A stretch of 64,000 nt of DNA from assembly GCA_038049695.1 (NCBI GenBank), contig CP142456.1, forward strand, positions 17,016,501 to 17,080,500, read 5' to 3'. The translations under genes and the position numbers were made by a program. Shown here piece by piece: positions 42,620 to 54,600 of the stretch. The stretch comes from Cinnamomum chago. Its lineage: Eukaryota > Streptophyta > Magnoliopsida > Laurales > Lauraceae. Under the pieces are notes generated by a model, which saw only the letters and a program-made list of their open reading frames with translations, had not been told where the DNA came from and searched no databases. The stretch's first letter is position 1, and every line of letters begins with the position of its first letter.

Positions 42620-45600
42620 ATGCCTCGTGATATTGATCCCGCATGGAGCTTTGGTGAGGCAGTTGAGAACAATAGGTTGAAAATCAAATGCAAGTTCTGT
42701 GGAAGAGTGACCCATGGGGGCATTACAAGATTCAAACATCACTTGGGCCACATATCTGGCAATGTTGCTGGCTGTACCGAAGTACCGAGGGAAGTAAGGG
42801 AACAAATGAAAGCTTTGGTTGGCCAAAACAAAGCTAGAAAAGTAGAGATAAAAGAAAAGAGACGGCAAGATGTTGATGCTGCCCGTTATGATGTATTTGG
42901 GGATGAATATTTTGATGAGGAGGAAGATGCACAGATGGAGGCTGCACGCCGAGAGTCTTTGATGAGTCAACAAGAAGAATATGAACGTCGTGCATTTGCT
43001 GGAAGCAAATATTATGATGCAGGGGGCTCATCATCTACTGTGCCAAGCAGGGGCAAGGGCTTTGCGGGGTCCATACGTAGGGCATTTAGCACCCGGGAAC
43101 GGGATGCTGATGTAGAAATTATCTCTACAAGAAGAGCGGTTCCTCCCCCTGTTGATCCTCTAGCACATAGAAAAGAGGGAGCTAAACAACCAAAAATATC
43201 AAGTGTTATGAAAGGGGTAATGAAGGCTGCAAGAGATAGATTGGCCAAAGCTACAACAGAATGGCTAATTCACAAGAACATACCACCTACAGCAGTAGAT
43301 TCCCCATATTTCCAGACTATTCTTGATGTTGCCGCCGAAGCTGGGCGGGGTATACAGGCGCCCTCCGTATATGATGTGGGCACTAAATATCTTGAAAAAG
43401 AGTTTAAAGAAATAAAGGCTTGGGTGGAAAAATTTAGACCCATGTGGCAACAAAATGGTGTTACCATCATGTGTGACGGGTGGACCAGCGGCACCCAAAT
43501 ACAATTAATAAACTTTTTGGTGTATTCAGTCGCTGGGACCGTCTTTGTGAAGTCCATTGATGCATCTGAACATAGACGGACAGCCACATATATATATACT
43601 CTTATGGATAAAGTTGTAGAGAGTGTGGGAGAGGAGTATATTGTACAGATTGTTACAGATAATGGCGCCAATTTCAAGGCAGCAGGTATTCAATTAATGG
43701 AGAAGAGGACCCATTTATTCTGGACCCCATGTGCAGCACACTGCGTAGATCTCATCTTGGAAGAGATTGGAAGGAAGACAAAAGTGGCTTCATTGATCAA
43801 GGCATGCAGAGGAATTACAAGATTTATATATGATCATTCATGGGTGTTAAGTTTGATGAAAAGATACACAAATAACCATGCCTTGCTGCGTCCAGGATTA
43901 ACAAGGTTTGCAACCCATTTTCTGGCTATGGAAAGCCTTGTAAAGTTTAGAACGGAGCTCATTCAGATGTTTGCATCAGAAGAATGGCTTCGTTCGAGAT
44001 GGGGCAATGCAACTAGTGGTCCGGAGTTTGAAGTCCCAAACCTGATGAGGGACAATAAATTTTGGAAGAAAGTGAAGAAGATATTAAAGGTTTTTGAGCC
44101 TTTAGTTAAAGTGTTGCGGCTTGTAGATGGTGATGACAAGCCGACAATGGGCTTTATATATGAAGCAATGGATCGGGCAAAGCAATCCATCATGGAAAAT
44201 GTTAGATATCACGAAAAATATATAAAGATTATTGATGCCCGTTGGAACGATCAGTTGCACCATCCATTGCATGCCGCAGGTAATTAATATATATCTTTGA
44301 ATTTGATACTTTTTTGTTTTCCTAACTAATGTATTTATTATCTTGCTTGCTCACAGTACATTCTACATATTTATAATGTAGGTTATTTTTTGAATCCCGA
44401 ATTCTATTACCGCAATGTCGAACTACACACCGAAGCAATAGATACGGACTTGCGGGTAGGATTACGGGAGGTGTTGAAGAAATTGTTAGGTGCAGATGAT
44501 CAAATTGAGGCCATACAAGAGGTGAGTGGGTGGTTACTTAAGAGAATTTAATTATGTTGTAGGGGTTTACTGACTTGTATCTAATTTTCACATTGTAGAT
44601 ATCTATCTATACACAAAGGAAAGGAACCTTTGCTGACCCTCTTGTGATACGATCGATTGGAAAGATGCCACCTGGTATGACTATAAACAAAAGACATATC
44701 CACATTGCAGATATCTTGTGATACGATCTAATTTTCTTTATTTATTTTTTGCATTTCAGCTGATTGGTGGATGAATTTTGGAGAGAGTGCTCCACATCTA
44801 AGGAGTGCGGCTGTTCGCATCCTTAGTCAAACTACAACATCTTCCAACTGTGAAAGAAATTGGAGCACTTTCTCTCTGATCCACACGAAGGTCAGGAATC
44901 GGCTTACCATGCAGAAACTCAACAAGCTTGTGTATTGTCATTACAATCTGAAGTTGAGACACAGAATTAGGGAGAGAAGGGTAAGGGATAGTCCTGATTA
45001 TTGTCCCATTAATTTGGATAACATATTTAGAGATGACGATCCCTTACTCCCATGGCTAGCCGAGATAGAGGATCCACTGCTAGATTCAGATCCGGGGTTT
45101 CAGGAAACGGTTCAAGAGTTGATAGGTGAGGACATGGGTGAGGCACTTGCAGAAGGTCAGCCACCTCAAGGAGAAGGTACTAGGAGTAGGACTAGGAGGA
45201 GTGGGAAAGAACCTGCTTCTGAGAAAGCTAGTTCCACCACAGTCTCTTTAAGTAGTCATGGTGGAGGAGATGGAGGAGGAGACAGTGGGACAGGTGGTAC
45301 TAGTGAATACTATCAATATGATGAAGACGATGTCATTCCTGTAGAGGAAGTACATGAGTTACCTCCATCTGGAAGATTTGATCCAAGCCGTGGTTATCAA
45401 CGGCGCCAAAGAGATTCACCACCTGGGGCTGGAGGTAGTACTGGGCAAGGAAATAGGGGTGGAGATTTTGGAGGACAACAAGCGGCATCATGGACTGATT
45501 CGTGGAACCCTGGTTACAGTGGACAAGGACCCTCACACTCACAGTATTTTGACTTTTTTCCATATGGTCAAGTACAACAAGGAGAAGAACAGTCTTCAAC

Positions 45601-45838
45601 TTCGGGGTCCTACTCATATGGTGACTATGGTGAAACGCAATATGGTAGATATCCACCTGGACCACCTCCACCTCCTCCAAGTTCCTATGATGTGGGTGCG
45701 GCTGGCTTCTTTGGATTTGTGGATCCCAATACTCATCAATATCAAATTCAATATGGTGCCAATAGAAATGATAACACTGATGGGGATGAGGATAACCATA
45801 GCCCCTTGAATCTTGGTAGACATTCCTTTTGGTGGTGA
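42620..45838 (+). CDS. hAT transposase (BED zinc finger, DUF659, dimerisation domain), apparently intact
   Basis: Four exons (42620-44279, 44382-44521, 44599-44674, 44760-45838) with GT-AG introns join in frame to about 984 codons and end in TGA. I start at the ATG at 42620, before PRDIDPAW. The N-terminal BED-type zinc finger reads IKCKFCGRVTHGGITRFKHH. A DUF659 / RNase H-like catalytic part follows (GVTIMCDGWTS, IVTDNGANFKAAG, HLFWTPCAAHCVDLILEEIG). Near the C-terminus lies the hAT dimerisation region (LRSAAVRILSQTTTSSNCER, NWSTFSLIHTKVRNRL). A Gly/Tyr/Pro-rich tail ends in GRHSFWW. The enzyme would excise and reinsert hAT copies. No internal stop was seen. Confidence 0.9.
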
Positions 45839-46416
45839 TCAAGGTATTCCTAATTTCCTATTTCTTTCACTAACTCTCAACTCTCTTTGTCATTTCTAAA
45901 TTGGTGTTGAATGTTGATTGTTGATCACTTCATAGTTCATTCACTTGATTGAATTTGAACCTTGAATGCTGAAGTATTGATATTTGATTGTTCAATGTTC
46001 ACTAATGACCTAACTCTTAAGTCTTCTTAATTCTTATGCCTTTATTTCATGTTCTAATTTTTTTTTAATGAGCTTTTCATTACTTTTTAAGTTAACATGA
46101 CTAAGAAACATGAATACATGTGAAAAAACTAATCATTACTATTATTTTCTATTTATACAGCGATACAGGACCTCATATATTGAGGGCACCGATACGCCCC
46201 CTTTTCTTACTTACTTTTGCAAAAGAACTACATTTTCTTTCATTTTACAATTTTCTGGATTTTCTGGAATTTTTTCAGATTTTTTTGGCGATTTTTTAAA
46301 ATCGCACCGCTACGCCGATACGTATCCCCGATACGCTACGTATCGCCCGCTTCGTATCGGTTTGGCGGCGGGCCGCTACGCCCGCCGATACCGATATTTT
46401 CATCCTTGGCTGCTAT

Positions 46417-47270
46417 CACTTCTTTACTTACTATATTCCAGCAATTGGTGAAGAAGACATCTGAGAAACCATCTGGCCCTGGGGAGTTGTTTCTCTTTAG
46501 GTGGAAAACAACCTTCCTAATTTCTTCAGGGGAGGGAACTGCTACTAGAAATTGGTTTTGTGCCTCCGAGACTGTTGGACCAGCCAATTGAAAGAGCCCT
46601 TCTTCAGGGATGATCGATTCGGCTTGGAATAGGTTTGAAAAGAAAGTAGTTGCTTGATCTTTAATCTGCTGGACTTCTTCGTATTGAATTCCATCAACCT
46701 TGATCTTATCTATACGATTACGAATGCCTTTGGCTTTAGCTGAGAGGTGAAAAAAATTTGTATTCCTATCCCCATCTTTTAGCCATTTTATCTCCGCTCT
46801 ATGCTTCCAGTGGGAAGACTCCACATTTAGCCAATTATGAAGGGAGGCTTTAGCTTGATTCAAGTCTTTGAGAAGGAGGTCACTTGGCTGCTCTTCAAAT
46901 GCTGCTTCCTTTGCCAGGACTAGGGCTTCTGCTTCAGCTATTCGAGACTTAATGTTGCCAAAAACTTCTTTACTCCATACCTTTAGATTCAGCTTTAGGT
47001 TCTTTAGTTTGCAAGCCACTATGAACTGAGGGGAGCCATAGTAGGGAGTTGCCCAGCTGTACTCCACTACCTTGAAGAAGGAATCATGATAGATCCATTT
47101 TCCCTCAAATCTGAAAGGCCTATTTATGGAGGACATGCTATGCCTGTGTGAGAGAATTATGGGTTGTGATCAGATGAGATTCTAGGGAGATGATTCACCA
47201 CTGGATATACAAATGTATCAAGCCAATTGGAGTTGGAAAGGGCTCTATCTATCCTTGCTGCTACATAGGC
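46417..47270 (-). pseudogene. LINE endonuclease remnant plus start of RT
   Basis: Minus strand. The end of an APE-type endonuclease is visible (FTWANNRQGQAYVAARIDRA, then ISSDHNP) followed by a TAA. The linker and RT N-terminus come next (FRFEGKWIYHDSF, IKWLKDGDRNTNFFHLSA, NNSPGPDGF, FFTNCWNIVSKEVIAA), cut by hAT-B at 46416. The first ~200 residues of the endonuclease are missing; the C-terminal piece adjoins the Pro/Ser-rich end of ORF1. Confidence 0.75.
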
Positions 47271-48900
47271 CTGACCTTGCCTATTATTTGCCCAAGTAAA
47301 TTTGTTGCCTTTGAACCCCAAGAAACTGGTTTGGAGGGATGTCTAGAAGATGAAGGTCCTTTGCATTTAGATTTTCTAGAAGCTTTCCTCTTGAATGAGG
47401 AGAGGTTGACCTGTAAAGAGATTTCTTTGTTGGGGACAGGATTTTGGTGGGAAGAAAGGATAGTTGAAGAGATAGGATTATGTTCAGAAGCTGGGATTTG
47501 TTCTGGGGTGATCCTCTTCAATTTAGGTTTGGCTGCTGACATTATTTTAAGGTTGGCAGTAGAGAGAGTAGGGTCTGCAAGGGTGCAATTTTCCAAGACT
47601 GAGAAGACATTGGAACAATCCAGAGTGGGAGCAGGGAATTTTTCCAAGATCTCATAGGCCACATCTGAGGGAAGGGCTGACAGAGGATTTTCTATTGATA
47701 AGGGACTTATGGAGTCATCTTTTTTGGGGGACTTTTGAATTGGATTCTCAGGGGTCAAATTTGGCTCTGGTGATGTGGTAGAAGCTGAAGGAGGGAGGGT
47801 GAGGATAGGCTGAGAGCTGCCAGATTGTGCAATAGTTGCCTGGGAGGCTTGAGGGTTCCTGGAACCTTTCTTTTTATGATTGACCTCTGGGACTTGAGAT
47901 GATCCTGAGGTCCTCAAGCTTGAATTTGAAGTGGGGAAGACTTCTGGGGTAGGAAATACCTGAATGTTATCTTATTTCTCAGGTACCTGAACCTTCAGAG
48001 AGACAGGGGCAATCAACACTTCATCTTGAGTTGGGGTCTTTAGTAAACCTGGACTCTTTCTGAACGGACACTTAGCCGGAAGATGTCCTGTTGAAAAACA
48101 TTCAGAACAGGGGATAAATTCATACTGGACTTCTACTAGAACAGGACCCTCACCTTTCAAGTGAACTGAAAGAGTTTACGGAGGAGTTTTAGCCGTATTC
48201 AGTAGCACCTGCACTCTGGCGAAGGAGAACATCCTTTGCTTGGCTGTGATTTCATCCAGACGAAGAGGTTTGCCAATTGAGGCCGCTATCGACATTAGGA
48301 TGTTGCTGCTCCAGCAGTGATAGGGTAACCCTCTGAGTCTGACCCAGACTGGAGCTTCTAATGGCCAGGAAGTTTCGTCTTGGCCTGGAGTCCACTGGCG
48401 TAGGATTAGCTTCTTACCATTCTTGAGAAGGGGACTAAGGCCGACCATTACTTCCTTGTCCTCCTTAGAGTAGAATCTGAAAATGAAGTGGCCTTTCTTT
48501 GTGAGAGAGATCATACAAGGCCTTGACAGACGGTAGGAGGAGGTGACCCATTTTTCCAGAACTTCCAGAGATGGTCGTCTCCTTACAAATTTCCCAATAG
48601 CAGAATGGGAAAAGGATTGTTTGATGGAGATGATCATTTGTTGAGGGATCTTAATGGTGAGTTTACCATCAAGCAGAACTGTGGGGAGGAATGAGGGGAA
48701 TAAACAGGGTGGGCAAGATAGCTCACATAGGTTTTAGGAGCGAAAACAGGGTGGGCCAGGCAGCTTGCATAGGTTTTAGGAGGGGGAATAAGAGGAGAGG
48801 GGATAGAAAGAGGCTCTGGATTTGCTTTGGAGTTGGGGTTTAGTAAGTGCAGGTGATTATTGAGGAGGAGAAGTTGGTCATTACCCTAAGGAAGGAGTTC
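47271..48900 (-). pseudogene. LINE ORF1: DUF4283 domain, CCHC zinc knuckle, Ser/Pro-rich tail
   Basis: Minus-strand frames give DUF4283 (KKGHFIFRFYSKEDKEVMVG, APVWVRLRGLPYHCWS, IGKPLRLDEITA), then a CX2CX4HX4C knuckle (CSECFSTGHLPAKC), then a long Ser/Pro/Lys-rich tail. This is the nucleic-acid-binding ORF1 protein of plant LINEs. Single stops at about 48176 (TAA) and 47970 (TAA) divide it, and there is a frameshift near 48640. The 5' leader (about 48680-48780) contains a ~60-bp duplicated segment around CCTATGTGAGCT / CCTATGCAAGCT. Confidence 0.75.
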
Positions 48901-48904
48901 TGGA

Positions 48905-50233
48905 CGCTGGGATCGGCAGGAATATGCCATTGATTATGATGAAACTTTTGCTCCCGTCACCAAGATGACCACCGTACGCATAATCCTTGTTGTTGCTGCA
49001 TCTCAATCCTGGCTTCGCTATCAAATGGATGTAAAAAATGCGTTTCTTCATGGTGCTCTCAAAGAAGATGTTTACATGCTTCTGCCACCGGGGTCCTCTT
49101 CTAGGAAGGGTATGGTTGCTAAGCTCCGTCGCTCTCTCTATGGTCTGAAGCAAGCCCCCCGCGCATGGTTTGAGAAATTTCAGGATGCTCTTCTCTGCTT
49201 GGATTTTCATCCCAGCCAGTATGATCCTTCTATGTTCTTACATCATGCTCCTTCCGGGATTACTGTGCTACTGGTCTATGTTGATGACATTGTCATTACT
49301 GGTCCCAATGCACAAATGATTCATGAACTCCAAGCTTCTCTATATCAGTTGTTTCAAATGAAGGATCTCAGCCCTTTACACTATTTCCTCGGTCTTGAAG
49401 TTCATCAATCACCTGCCAGTATAGTTCTCAATCAGCACAAATACACAGTTGACCTAATTGACTTGGCTGGCCATACTGCTTCCGCTCCAGTCGATACGCC
49501 AATCGAACTAAATGTCAAACTCAGTAAAGAGGAAGGTGACCTTTTTCCAGATCCTACCGCATATCGCCAGTTAGCGGGTAGCTTAATCTACCTCACGATC
49601 ACCCGTCCTGATATCTCCTTCGCGGTCAACCTAATAAGTTAGTTCATGACTGCTCCTCGTCATCTTCATATGGCTGCTGTTCGCCGCATCATTCGGTACC
49701 TTATTCGCACACCGACTCGCGGGTTTCTTTTTCCCTCCAACAATCCTCTATCTCTAAAAGCTTATTCAGATGCTGATTGGGTTGGTTGTCTCGATACTCG
49801 CCGATCGACGACAAGATGGTGCATGTTTTTGGGTGATAGTCTGATTTTCTGGAAATGCAAGAAACATGACAAAGTTTCCAAATCTTCTACCGAGGCTGAC
49901 TACCGCGCTATGTCTGCTGCATGCTCCGAAATTCTTTGGCTCCGAGGTCTACTCTCTGACATTGGATTTCCCGCAGAAGGAGCTACTCCTTTCTATGCAG
50001 ATAATACCAGTGCCATTCGGATTACTGAAAATCCAACTTTTCATGAACGTACTAAACACGTCGAGGTTGATTGTCACTTCATACGAGATGAGCTTAAACG
50101 TAATGTCATCAGCCTTCCGCATGTCTCCACTGAGCTTCAGATTGCTGATATTCTTACGAAGGGTTTTCCCCGACCACGCCATCAATTCTTGGTTGGCAAA
50201 TTGATGCTCATTGATTCTCCCGCATCAATTTGA
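48905..50233 (+). pseudogene. Copia-2 RT and RNase H, 5'-truncated, one stop
   Basis: Starts within the RT (DRQEYAIDYDETFAPVTK), then [33 protein letters not shown] and LVYVDDIVITG with the catalytic YVDD, followed by GSLIYLTITRPDISFAV. RNase H continues with AYSDADWVGCLDTRRSTT, KSSTEADYRAMSAACSEILW, YADNTSAI, and the end HVSTELQIADILTKG. A single TAG near 49640 interrupts an otherwise open frame of about 440 codons, so decay is light. It ends just before the polypurine tract. Confidence 0.85.
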
Positions 50234-50240
50234 GGGGGGG

Positions 50241-50898
50241 TGTTAAGATTGGCACACGACCCATAAAGGGACCCAAGGCCCATCAGTTAATCCAGTCCAG
50301 CAAGTTACATCTCATGTGGATTGTTTTAGTCAATGTTGAGACTGTAAGAAACCATATACCAACCCAAAAGCTTAAGCTCATAGGTGGAAGGCCCATACAG
50401 GTATATTAAGACATGACAAGCCTATTACTTAGGCGATGTGGGACTTCCCATCACTCCCCCTCATGTGCAGGCCCGACAGATTTCATGGACGAGCCTGTCA
50501 CGTGGGCTACAGAAAAACGACGGCCACGTGGGCCATGCAAGAACAACGGGATCGGAACCTGCTCTGATACCATGTAAGAAACCATATACCAACCCAAAAG
50601 CTTAAGCTCATAGGTGGAAGGCCCATACAGGTATATTAAGACATGAAAAGCCTATTACTTCGGCGATGTGGGACTTCTCAACAGAGACAACTGTACATAT
50701 TTTAGTAATTGATTGCTTTCCTAACTTAGATTAGTGATTAATGTGTAATTAGCTGGTTTCCTATGTAAGAGCCTTGATAAAGGCATGTATATTCCTATAT
50801 ATTGGTGATCATTCTCCAAGAGAAGATACACAAAATAATACAATCAGTTTCCAAGAACTCTCGTTCCATTCTTGCATTTTGCAATTGTGAGAATGACA
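50241..50898 (+). repeat. Copia-2 3' LTR (interrupted by a TRIM)
   Basis: TGTTAAGATTGG start immediately after the polypurine tract; end tentatively at GAATGACA. Without the TRIM and its duplication the LTR is about 312 bp. A TATA-like CTATATATTGG lies near 50793. Confidence 0.65.
50343..50683 (-). mobile_element. TRIM element, complete, 341 bp
   Basis: Terminal-repeat retrotransposon in miniature, minus orientation. Two 111-bp direct repeats (50343-50453 and 50573-50683) differ at a few sites and flank about 119 bp. On the minus strand the 5' repeat is followed by TGGTATCAGAGC, the standard binding site for initiator tRNA-Met, and the 3' repeat is preceded by a polypurine GAGGGGGAG. A perfect 5-bp duplication GAGAC lies at 50338-50342 and 50684-50688. 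It has no coding capacity and must be moved by proteins from other elements. Confidence 0.93.
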
Positions 50899-51640
50899 TT
50901 AACTGTGGGCCCGGATTGCACATGAGATGTGGGGTCGTGGTGTCCCAGTTGGAGCCAGCTTTCTATGGAATCCTTAGTGGTCACCACACTAGCCCAAGTT
51001 ATTAGAAAGTTATTAATCCTACTTGAGTTCTAAAAGGAAGGAATTAGAAAGTTACTATTTCTATTTGAAGTGAGACTTCTAATAGTGGTAATAGTAAGTT
51101 ACAAATTGTTGTTGAAGTGGGACTTCTATAATAATTAGAAAGGAGATGGTTACAAATTCTTAATGAAAGTTGAACTTCTATTTTAATTAGTAAGAGGAGG
51201 TTACTTTGTGTTATAAATAGAGGAGAAAGCCCCTTGGACGTCCACTCATAGGAATCCACGCCCAAGGCTCTTTTGTGTGCAAGTGTTGCACAACTCCTCT
51301 CTCTCTTCTAGTTCTCTTCTAGTTCCTTAGAGCTTCTAGTTGGTTTTCTCTTGGATTTTCCACCAATCCTCAGAAATGAGATCTGATACGGGTCATAGCG
51401 TGGAAGGCTGAGGTCTTGGAGATCGTAAATTTGCTACAAAGAAAGAGTTTCTTCAACTAGCAAGTCTTCTTCTCCATTAGAACACAACCAAGCTCCAAAG
51501 GTATAATTTACTTCTCTAATTGTTGTGGATTGTTTTTGGTTGAATGGTGTTGTTGATTTCTATCTTCTAGATAGAGTTTATTGTTGTACATGATTGATGA
51601 GATGGGGGGATTGCATCCTGGATGTGGTTTATGGCCTTTT
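50899..51640 (+). repeat. Copia-1 5' LTR, second part
   Basis: Collinear with 55701-56445 of the 3' LTR, with substitutions. Includes the promoter-like TTATAAATAGAGGAGAAAG near 51210. Homology stops at 'GATGTGGTTTATGGCC' (~51640); the last ~75 bp of the LTR and the primer binding site are gone. About 297 bp equivalent to 55404-55700 is also missing between the two 5' LTR parts. Confidence 0.85.
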
Positions 51641-54600
51641 GTAGTAGATCCATGCTTGGAATGTCACAAAAGGGCTTAACTATGATGGAAGGATGGTAGG
51701 AAGCAATTAGATGGTATTTGGAATCGTTAGAAAGAGTTTGGGATCAGTTGGCTAAGATTTGCAAAAACCCAATTTTGAGTGTTCGTCAGGTCGGCTAGCC
51801 GACTTGGTCAGGTCAACTAACCGACTGCAAACAAGAAACTTTCTAATTTTTAATCCGAATATTTTTCCTTTAGCATCATATCTTTCCACTATGGTTTGGC
51901 AACCTGGTTTTGTGAGTTGCTTGGTTGTATGTGATACTAACTTGCAGGTCATTATGTCCTCTTCATGTGGCCCACAAGTCTTTTACTTTCTCTATTACTT
52001 TTGGTACTGAAGTTGTCATAAAGAGGAACTGTACTTTTATATGTTCTGGCAAGGTAACCAATAGACTTTATTTGTTGACACCCACAATGTATGAGATACA
52101 TGATACTGAAACAATTAATAGACCATCATTAAAGAGAAAGTCACCTTCATCTAATCCAATAAAACTTTGGCACTTGAGGCTTGACATAAACCTAAACAGG
52201 ATGGATAGGCTAGTGAAAGATGGTATCTTGCCTTCATTGGTGGTAGAACCAATGCCCGTCTGCAAATCCTGTTTGGATGAAAAAATGACCAAAAGACCAT
52301 TTTCATCTAAGGGTAATAGGGCCAAAGATTTACTGAAATGAGTGCATACTAATGTGTGTGGACCCATTAATGTCAGAGCCAGAGGAGGATATCAGTATTT
52401 CATTACTTTCACAGATGATTACTCAAGATATGGATACATATACCTTATGCACCGCAAGTCCAAGGCTTTTGAAAAGTTTAAAGAGTTTGGAGCAGAAGCG
52501 GAAAAGCAATTACGTAAGAGTATCAAGACTCTTCGATCAGATCAATGAGGGGAATATCTCTCTGCTGAATTTATGAGATACTTATCAGAGAATGAGATTC
52601 TATCCCAGTTGTCTACTCCTGATATGCCTCAACAGAATGGAGTAGCGGAAATAAGGAACCGGACTCTTTTAGATATGATCAGGTCTATGCTGAGTTTCTC
52701 AGGATTACTTATATCCTTTTAGGGATACGCCTTGGATACTACGATGTATATACTAAACCTCGTACCATCTAAGTCTGTACCTAAGACTCATCGGGAGTTG
52801 TAGTCCAGGTGAAAGCCTAGTCTACAACATTTACACATTCGGGGTTGTGCAGCACACGTGGTAAAGGTTAAGACGGATAAGTTGGAAATGAAGTCGGAAG
52901 TATGCACGTTTGTAGGATATCCTAAGGGAACTAAAGATTGGTTATTCTATAATCCCAGAGAGCAGAAAGTGCTTGTGAGCACCAATGCGGTTTTCTGGAG
53001 GAAGATTATATGATTGACGGGATATCTTTAGAAAACGTGATCTTGGAAGAGATTCAAGAGCAATCAATTCCAAATCCAAGTATGACCAAACTTGAGGAAG
53101 AACCGCCCTTACTAGACCCAGTATTTACACCAGTGCCTCGTCGTAGTGGGAGGATTGTCAGACCCCCTGACATGCTCTTGTTCTTGGGAGAGTCTTACAA
53201 GGCAGTCCCAGAAGAACTAGAACAAGATCCCTGTAACTATGATGAAGCAATCAATAACATAGATTCGAGACGTTGGCAAGATGCTATGAAAGCTGAGAGG
53301 AAGTCTATGTACTCCATTCAGGTTTGGACACTTGTGGACTTGCCTGCCAATATTAAACCTATTAGGTACAAGTGGGTCTACAAGAGGACCAAATGGTAGA
53401 GTAGAGACCTTTAAGGCCAGGCTTATTGCAAAAGGGTATACTCAGAAAGAGGGTATCGATTATGAGGAAACATTCTTGCTTATAGTCATGCTCAAGTCTA
53501 TCCAAATACTCTTATCCATTACGACTCATCTCAATTACGAGATTTGGCAAATGGATGTCAAGACGGCTTTTCTCAATGGCCATCTTGAGGAAGACATCTA
53601 TATGGTGCAGCCAGGCGGTTTTGTAGCTAAAAACCGAGAGCAAAGAGTTTGCAAGCTGCAAAAGTCTATTTATGAACTGAAGCAGGCATCCCGAAGCTGG
53701 AATATCTGTTTTGACCAGGCAATCAAGTTGTTTAGTTTTTTGTCAAAATCTGGATGAGTAATGTGTGTACAAGAAAAGTGAAGGTGACGGGTAGTCTTTC
53801 TGGTTTTATATGTCGACGACATCCTTCTCCTTGGGAAAGACAAGAATGTTGTCAACAGTGAAAGTTTGGTTAGCCAAGACTTTTGATATGAAGGACTTGG
53901 GAGAACCTACTTACATCGTAGGGATCAAACTCCATCGAGACCAGAAAAATAGGATGATTGGCTTATCCTAAGCTGCATACATAATAAGATACTAGTACAG
54001 TTTGCTATGCAAGACTCCAGGAAAGGTATTACACCTTTCAGGACTGGAAAACACCTTTCCAAGGAGTAGTGTCCTAAGACACCAAAGGAAAAGGAGCAGA
54101 TGAGGTCGATACCATATGCTTCGGCTGTTGGTAGCCTCATGTATGCTATGCTATGTACTAGACCGGATATTTGTCATATAGTGGGCCTAGTTAGCAGATA
54201 TCAGTCTAATCCAGGACCTGAACATTGGACTGTTGTAAAGTGTATTCTCAAATACTTGAGAAGGACTAGAGATTACATGTTGATTTATGGCAGTGATGAA
54301 TTGATTCCAGTCAGTTACACAGATTTTGACTTTATGTCAATAAAGGATTCCAAGAAATCCACTTCTGGTTATGTATTTATGTTTGGTAGTAGAGCTATCA
54401 GCTGGAGAAGTATTAAATAGGAATGCACCGCTGATTCCACTTCGGAGGCTGAATATGTAGCGGCTTGTGAAGCAGCTCAGGAAGCAATATGGCTTAAAAG
54501 ATTCCTTATGGAACTTGGGGTGGTACCTTTGGCACGACAGCCACTCACAGTCTACTATCACCGCAGCGGGGTAGTTGCTCAGTCCAAGGAGCCCAGGAGC

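Larger units (their letters stand above)
40970..46408 (+). mobile_element. hAT-B transposon, complete, 5.4 kb
   Basis: Ends are CATGGAAGAAAATATCGG and the inverted CAAGGATGAAAATATCGG (two mismatches). It is flanked by a perfect 8-bp duplication GCTGCTAT at 40962-40969 and 46409-46416, the hAT hallmark. Subterminal regions are dense in TATCGGCC/GTATCGG (40980-41085 and 46300-46400). Inside are a 154-bp tandem repeat array and a four-exon transposase with no stop or frameshift. It sits within the LINE RT, so it is younger than that insertion. Confidence 0.93.
36728..48900 (-). mobile_element. LINE (non-LTR retrotransposon), split by hAT-B
   Basis: Minus-strand element. Its poly(A) tail appears as T at 36728-36750, preceded on the coding strand by a 3' end shared with the 8887-8955 fragment. 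From 5' to 3' on the minus strand: ORF1 with DUF4283 and a CCHC knuckle, a remnant of the endonuclease, reverse transcriptase, and a zf-RVT region. hAT-B (40970-46408) interrupts the RT. The 5' end near 48900 abuts a truncated Copia-2 and has no target duplication, so the end was lost by deletion. Confidence 0.85.
48901..50898 (+). mobile_element. Copia-2 LTR retrotransposon, 3' half
   Basis: RT and RNase H coding sequence, then a G-rich polypurine tract (TTTGAGGGGGGG) and a 3' LTR starting TGTTAAGATTGGCACACG at 50241. I place the LTR end at GAATGACA (50898), after which Copia-1 LTR sequence resumes (TTAACTGTGGGCC; compare 55701). The 5' half was removed by the deletion that also clipped the LINE. 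Confidence 0.75.

Noticed and set aside
45333-45842. 169-codon antisense frame opposite the hAT transposase tail
   Set aside because: It is the reverse-strand shadow of the repetitive Gly/Tyr/Pro-rich coding sequence.
47190-47657. 155-codon plus-strand frame
   Set aside because: Antisense shadow of the LINE ORF1 tail and endonuclease remnant, which show clear domain sequence on the minus strand.
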